In this document: piece by piece, positions 48,791 to 51,887 of the stretch
Layout of the letters: every line of letters starts with the position of its first letter
Position numbering within the stretch: position 1 is the first letter of the stretch
Assembly: GCA_024691105.1 (NCBI GenBank)
Contig: JAILNY010000127.1
Span: 1 to 51,887, forward strand
Origin: Treponema sp.
Lineage (GTDB): Bacteria > Spirochaetota > Spirochaetia > Treponematales > Treponemataceae
DNA length: 51,887 nt
Reading direction: 5' to 3'
Notes under the pieces: generated by a model
Seen by the model: only the letters and a program-made list of their open reading frames with translations
Told to the model about the DNA's origin: nothing
The model's database searches: none
Translations under genes and position numbers: made by a program

Positions 48791-49498
48791 TTATGGTAGA
48801 TACTCAGGGCATATGTTTTTGAGAGAATTGAACATACGCGATTTTTTGCCAGCGTCGCCGCCGGTTAAAAGCTCGATGTACTTTTTTGTTTCTTTTCGGA
48901 ATGATTTATCCTGATAGCCGCAGGTACACGTTTCAGAAATGTAGCCGTGTTCTTTGGCGTGTTCAATAATCATGGATTCTGCTGCGTAACAGAGCGGACG
49001 GATTATCGTAAGCGGATATTTTTTGTACTGCAAAAGTGGCGGCATTGTTGCAAGCTGCGCTTTTTCGGTCATATTCATCAAAAGCGTTTCTAAGATATCG
49101 TCTAAGTGATGGCCGAGTGCGATTTTGTTAAAACCGTTTGACATTGCGTATCTGATAAGTTCTGTGCGGCGCTGAGTCGAGCACCAGTAACAGTTCATCT
49201 TTCTTCCCTCTTTTAAACGGCCAAGAACATCGACATGAAAATTTACAGGTTCAACATTCCAGCTGTTAAAAATTTTTGTCAGAGCGGGACTTAAGGGTTT
49301 GGTAATTTCAGTTTCTACATGAAATGCTTCAAAAGAAAAATCTTCGTTTGGGCGGCGTGCGCGGTTTGCAAAATATTCAACTAAGGCTGTAGAGTCTTTT
49401 CCACCGGAAGCAGCGACTAAAATTTTGTCACCGTTTTGAATAAGCTTGTAATCGTAAACCGCCTTGTCGATAAGGCGAAAAAGCAAAGGTTGAGCCAT
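48791..49498 (-). CDS. ttcA: TtcA-like tRNA 2-thiocytidine synthetase
   Basis: A 235-residue PP-loop ATPase of the TtcA/TilS superfamily: LVAASGGKDSTALVEY (P-loop about 29-35), NCYWCSTQRRTEL with the CxxC cluster ligands, GHHLDDILETLLMN and a third cysteine site in SETCTCGYQDKS. TtcA thiolates cytidine 32 of some tRNAs using a 4Fe-4S cluster. It is slightly shorter than the E. coli protein. It is divergent from epmA, and their promoters overlap. Confidence 0.87.
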   Translation of the reverse strand: MAQPLLFRLIDKAVYDYKLIQNGDKILVAASGGKDSTALVEYFANRARRPNEDFSFEAFHVETEITKPLSPALTKIFNSWNVEPVNFHVDVLGRLKEGRKMNCYWCSTQRRTELIRYAMSNGFNKIALGHHLDDILETLLMNMTEKAQLATMPPLLQYKKYPLTIIRPLCYAAESMIIEHAKEHGYISETCTCGYQDKSFRKETKKYIELLTGGDAGKKSRMFNSLKNICPEYLP

Positions 49499-49504
49499 AG
49501 GATG

Positions 49505-49533
49505 AGTCTAAAATAAATTGACACTAATGGCAA
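49505..49533 (-). promoter_or_regulatory. promoter of ttcA, leaderless layout
   Basis: On the minus strand TTGCCA (49528-49533), a 17-base spacer and TAGACT (49505-49510), ending six bases before ATG 49498. There is no ribosome site. It overlaps the divergent epmA promoter by 16 bases. Confidence 0.5.
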
Positions 49534-49546
49534 GATTTTAGATAAT
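49518..49546 (+). promoter_or_regulatory. promoter of epmA, leaderless layout
   Basis: A perfect TTGACA (49518-49523), a 17-base spacer and GATAAT (49541-49546), ending six bases before ATG 49553, with no Shine-Dalgarno sequence. Confidence 0.65.
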
Positions 49547-49552
49547 CGCTTT

Positions 49553-50611
49553 ATGGATTTACAAATGCTTGAGTTTCGCGCATCGGTTATGCAAAAGATT
49601 CGCGAGTTTTTTATTAAGAAGGAATTTTTAGAACTTGATACACCAGCTTTGAGCCGTGATTTAATTCCCGAAACCTGTCTTGAAGTTTTTAAAACTGAAT
49701 ATATTACGCCCTGGACCGAAGAGAAAATTCCGCTTTATCTTGTTCCGTCACCGGAAATCTATATTAAAAAAATTATCTCGCAGCACAAAAAGGATGTGTT
49801 TCAGCTTTCTAAATGTTACCGTAATGTTGAATCTGTCGGAAACATTCACAGTCCTGAGTTTACGATGCTTGAATATTACAAGATGGGAGCGTCGTATCTG
49901 GATACCGCGCGTCTTACAGAAGAACTTTTTGATTTTCTTTTGCCGCCGGGTCCGACAGAAAAAGGCGACCTCGCCACAGCACCTGATGCCGGTCGCGCCG
50001 GTTCTGCCACTTCTGACAAAACTCAAACGCGCGACCAGTTTTCCTATATGAGACCGCCTTTTGTGCGCCTTACAATCGATGATGCATTCAGAAAATACGC
50101 AGGCTTTGCATTATCTGACTGCCCAAAAAGCACTGACCTTGCGCGCCACGCACGAGAGCTTGGTCTTGAAGCGGGGACTGATTCTCCGTTTGAAGATTGG
50201 GCGTGGGATGATTTATATGAGTTGATTTTAGTTTCGTGCGTTGAGCCTAATCTTCCAAAGGACAGACCCGTTATGCTGATGGACTACCCGGCTAAAGTTC
50301 CGTGTCTTGCGCAGGAGTTTTTCCGCGACGGAATGTACTGGAAAGAGCGCTTTGAATTATACTGTGCCGGCATTGAATTGTGTAACTGTTACTCAGAAGA
50401 AACTGACAAGAATAAAATCCGCGAATATTTTGAAAAGGAAGGTGAATTGAAAAAACGCCTTGCCCGAATTCCACACAATATCGATAAAGACTACTGGAAG
50501 GTTTTTGAAGGCTTTCCAAAATGCTCTGGGAATGCAATCGGGGTTGACCGGCTTATCGCACTTTTGAGCGGACACAAAACAATTGAAAGTGTCTTGCCAT
50601 TTTTAGTATAA
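49553..50611 (+). CDS. epmA: EF-P lysine ligase-like (EpmA/GenX/PoxA) protein
   Basis: A 352-residue class II lysyl-tRNA synthetase-like catalytic domain without the N-terminal tRNA-binding domain, as in EpmA, which attaches beta-lysine to EF-P. Motif 2 is FQLSKCYRNVES...PEFTMLEYYK (about 83-110); motif 3 is SGNAIGVDRLIALLSG near the end. The efp gene follows 53 bases downstream, supporting the role. Residues 131-164 are an odd Gly/Ala/Thr/Asp-rich insert. No epmB-like aminomutase gene is in the window, so the modifying group may come from elsewhere. Confidence 0.88.
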   Translation: MDLQMLEFRASVMQKIREFFIKKEFLELDTPALSRDLIPETCLEVFKTEYITPWTEEKIPLYLVPSPEIYIKKIISQHKKDVFQLSKCYRNVESVGNIHSPEFTMLEYYKMGASYLDTARLTEELFDFLLPPGPTEKGDLATAPDAGRAGSATSDKTQTRDQFSYMRPPFVRLTIDDAFRKYAGFALSDCPKSTDLARHARELGLEAGTDSPFEDWAWDDLYELILVSCVEPNLPKDRPVMLMDYPAKVPCLAQEFFRDGMYWKERFELYCAGIELCNCYSEETDKNKIREYFEKEGELKKRLARIPHNIDKDYWKVFEGFPKCSGNAIGVDRLIALLSGHKTIESVLPFLV

Positions 50612-50664
50612 ATTTCTATAATAATGGAATATTAATATGCTTTTTTTAATTTGTGAGGTTTTAT

Positions 50665-51231
50665 ATGATTAGAGGCGGCGAAATTAACAAGGGTACAGTT
50701 CTTATTATCAAGAACGCTCCTTACCTTGTTGTAGAAAGAGAATTTGTAAACCCTGGTAAGGGAACTGCATTTGCTCGCTGCAAGCTTAAGAACTTAAAAG
50801 ACGGTTCAGTTTTGAGCCAGCAGGTTTTTAAAACACCTGATACATTTGAAGACGCAACTGTAGACACAATCAATGCTCAGTATATTTACTCAGAAGCAGA
50901 TGCTTATATTTTCCAGAACTCAGAAACATTTGATCAGATTTCAGTTCCTACAGAATTGAACCCGGATCTTAAATATTATCTCCGTGACGACATCGACTAC
51001 CAGATCGTTATCTGGGACGGAAATCCAATCGATGTTAAAGTTCCACAGAAGATGCAGTTCATCGTTGAAGAATCAGAAAACTACATCAAGGGCGATACAG
51101 TAAGTGGTGCTACAAAACCTATCACAACAGAAACTGGTCTTACAGTTCGCGTTCCATTGTTCATCAAACAGGGCGAAAAAATCGTAGTTAACACAGAAAC
51201 TAACGAATACGTAGAACGTATTAATAAGTAA
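50665..51231 (+). CDS. efp: elongation factor P
   Basis: A protein of about 188 residues that relieves ribosome stalling at proline stretches. MIRGGEINKGTVLIIKNAPY, the loop FVNPGKGTAFARCKLKNL with the modifiable Lys (PGKG) and the C-terminal GLTVRVPLFIKQGEKIVV are all present. Start ATG 50665 is preceded by GTGAGG; the four upstream codons of the longer frame overlap that site. A Lys-type tip fits modification by the adjacent EpmA. A poly-proline substrate is at hand: the papain-like protease linker in this window. Confidence 0.96.
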   Translation: MIRGGEINKGTVLIIKNAPYLVVEREFVNPGKGTAFARCKLKNLKDGSVLSQQVFKTPDTFEDATVDTINAQYIYSEADAYIFQNSETFDQISVPTELNPDLKYYLRDDIDYQIVIWDGNPIDVKVPQKMQFIVEESENYIKGDTVSGATKPITTETGLTVRVPLFIKQGEKIVVNTETNEYVERINK

Positions 51232-51248
51232 GTTTTTCTGTTATGCAG

Positions 51249-51297
51249 AATCCCGCGACCTTTGAAGTAAGCTTCAGAGGTATGCGGGATTTTTTTT
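51249..51297 (+). terminator. rho-independent terminator of efp
   Basis: AATCCCGC (51249-51256) pairs with GCGGGATT (51284-51291), with an inner TGAAG/CTTCA helix, followed by a run of T to 51297. Confidence 0.93.
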
Positions 51298-51320
51298 GCC
51301 CAATTCCTTTTCAATCACCC

Positions 51321-51550
51321 CTACTGCGCAACATATACCTGAGCATAGGCCGGGTTATCAAAATCCTCTCTGATATTGTTGAACTCCTGATATGTGTAAG
51401 GGCGGCCGATTGGAGTCTGGCCAAAATAGCGGTCGTAAGTGTAAGAATCAGATTTTTGTTCGGATACATTGCAATTACACCGCATGAATATTCTGAGGCG
51501 TATGCATCTGAATACTTTGCATTACAGAATGCAGGGGGAGGAAAATCTCC
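51321..51550 (-). pseudogene. protein fragment with an apparent frameshift, unknown family
   Basis: Read on the minus strand, one frame gives protein-like sequence (FPPPAFCNAKYSDAYASEYS to VIAMYPNK). After a run of five A (51452-51456) the next frame continues as KSDSYTYDRYFGQTPIGRPY and ends QVYVAQ with stop TAG at 51321. Both halves have believable composition, and neither frame alone stays open. No start codon is evident and a TAA lies at the upstream end. It may be the decayed end of a gene or two unrelated remnants. It could also be a sequencing indel. Confidence 0.35.
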
Positions 51551-51560
51551 TTAAAAAATA

Positions 51561-51887
51561 CTATTCAGAAATACATTTTATTAATTTACTTTTTATTGAA
51601 GAACTCAATTCTGAAGAATTGATAATAGTCGAAGTTTCGTTCCAGTTATCCCAGATTAAATTATATTTATCACCCCAGTATTTTCTTGGAGTCCACTTAT
51701 TAACATTTCGAGCCTGAGGAACAAGACAGATCCATGAGTCATATCCCCAGACAGCGACCATTACACATTCAAAACCCGTTGTATCGTTTTTATTGTGTAC
51801 AAGGATACAAGTTCTATTATTTTGCTTATATTCTGTATACCACAACAGCATAAATGTCACAGCCCAATCTTTACTATCGATTACATC
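51561..51887 (-). CDS. C-terminal part of an unidentified protein, cut by the window edge
   Basis: The frame is open to the end of the window and stops with TAG at 51561, giving at least 108 residues. It reads DVIDSKDWAVTFMLLWYTE, then CILVHNKNDTTGFECVMVAV, then a Trp/Tyr-rich WTPRKYWGDKYNLIWDNW and a Ser/Lys tail. The density of aromatic residues and absence of a membrane segment suggest a small globular, perhaps secreted, domain. I do not recognise the family. The GTG at 51860 is not necessarily the start because the frame continues upstream. Confidence 0.5.
   Translation of the reverse strand, partial: DVIDSKDWAVTFMLLWYTEYKQNNRTCILVHNKNDTTGFECVMVAVWGYDSWICLVPQARNVNKWTPRKYWGDKYNLIWDNWNETSTIINSSELSSSIKSKLIKCISE

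Noticed and set aside
51243..51554. Plus-strand 103-codon frame after efp
   Set aside because: It begins in the efp terminator hairpin, lacks a ribosome site and lies opposite better protein-like sequence on the minus strand.

Overview
The window looks like a chromosomal segment of a Treponema-like spirochaete. This rests on the TPR-associated TRAP transporter triad (TatT lipoprotein, binding protein, fused permease, as described for T. pallidum Tp0956-0958), an infC-rpmI-rplT cluster followed by ZapA-type genes, many Cys-type lipoproteins, and a moderate-GC, A/T-rich intergenic style. No rRNA, tRNA, CRISPR array, phage or transposase gene was recognised. Most of the DNA is ordinary core genome. 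The unusual parts are several signalling and envelope modules and a set of GC-rich structured intergenic blocks.

Layout. 1-521: a gene-poor, GC-rich structured block and a promoter. 522-3162 (+): a GT-B-like glycosyltransferase and pta. 3212-12345 (-): a long co-directional run starting with a sensor kinase, then creD, a response regulator, a VanZ-like protein, a degenerate-GGDEF/EAL protein, pncB, nadE and udp. This joins a Cre-like two-component system to NAD and nucleoside salvage. 12394-19598 (-): gltX, an exported esterase, a HAD phosphatase, lon and a Na+:alanine symporter. 19685-24620 (-): chemoreceptor, FHA protein, PPP-type phosphoesterase and Ser/Thr kinase, which together give sensor, reader, eraser and writer. 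24738-30997 (+): a beta-propeller-like protein, a degenerate LytM protein, two phosphohexomutases and a DnaQ-type exonuclease.

31138-36394 (-) holds the most unusual locus. It is a three-gene overlapping operon encoding a membrane SH3b/Sel1 protein, a secreted caspase-like protease fused through a membrane helix to a formylglycine-enzyme-like domain, and a papain-like protease lipoprotein with a long Pro/Glu linker. It has its own good promoter and is bracketed by two copies of a hairpin element. The element's stem sequences differ between copies while pairing is kept; a third copy lies at 48.7 kb.

36545-39905: a LysM/degenerate LytM protein (-), then infC-rpmI-rplT, a coiled-coil protein, a ZapA-like protein and a UPF0178 protein (+). 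39941-47758 (-): a GAF/HD-GYP protein, an RsmB-like methyltransferase, a GH3 lipoprotein and the TRAP system. 47824-51231: an SDR (+), ttcA (-), epmA and efp (+). The last 600 bases hold what looks like a broken gene remnant and a gene cut by the window edge.

Two general themes appear. First, at least six genes have a sigma70-type promoter whose -10 box ends only 6-7 bases before the ATG, with no Shine-Dalgarno sequence, which points to leaderless transcripts. Two of these promoter pairs are divergent and overlapping. Second, several conserved proteins carry in-frame, GC-rich, Ser/Ala/Gly/Thr/Asp-rich inserts absent from their families' cores. All functional calls come from reading motifs in the sequence; no database search was possible.
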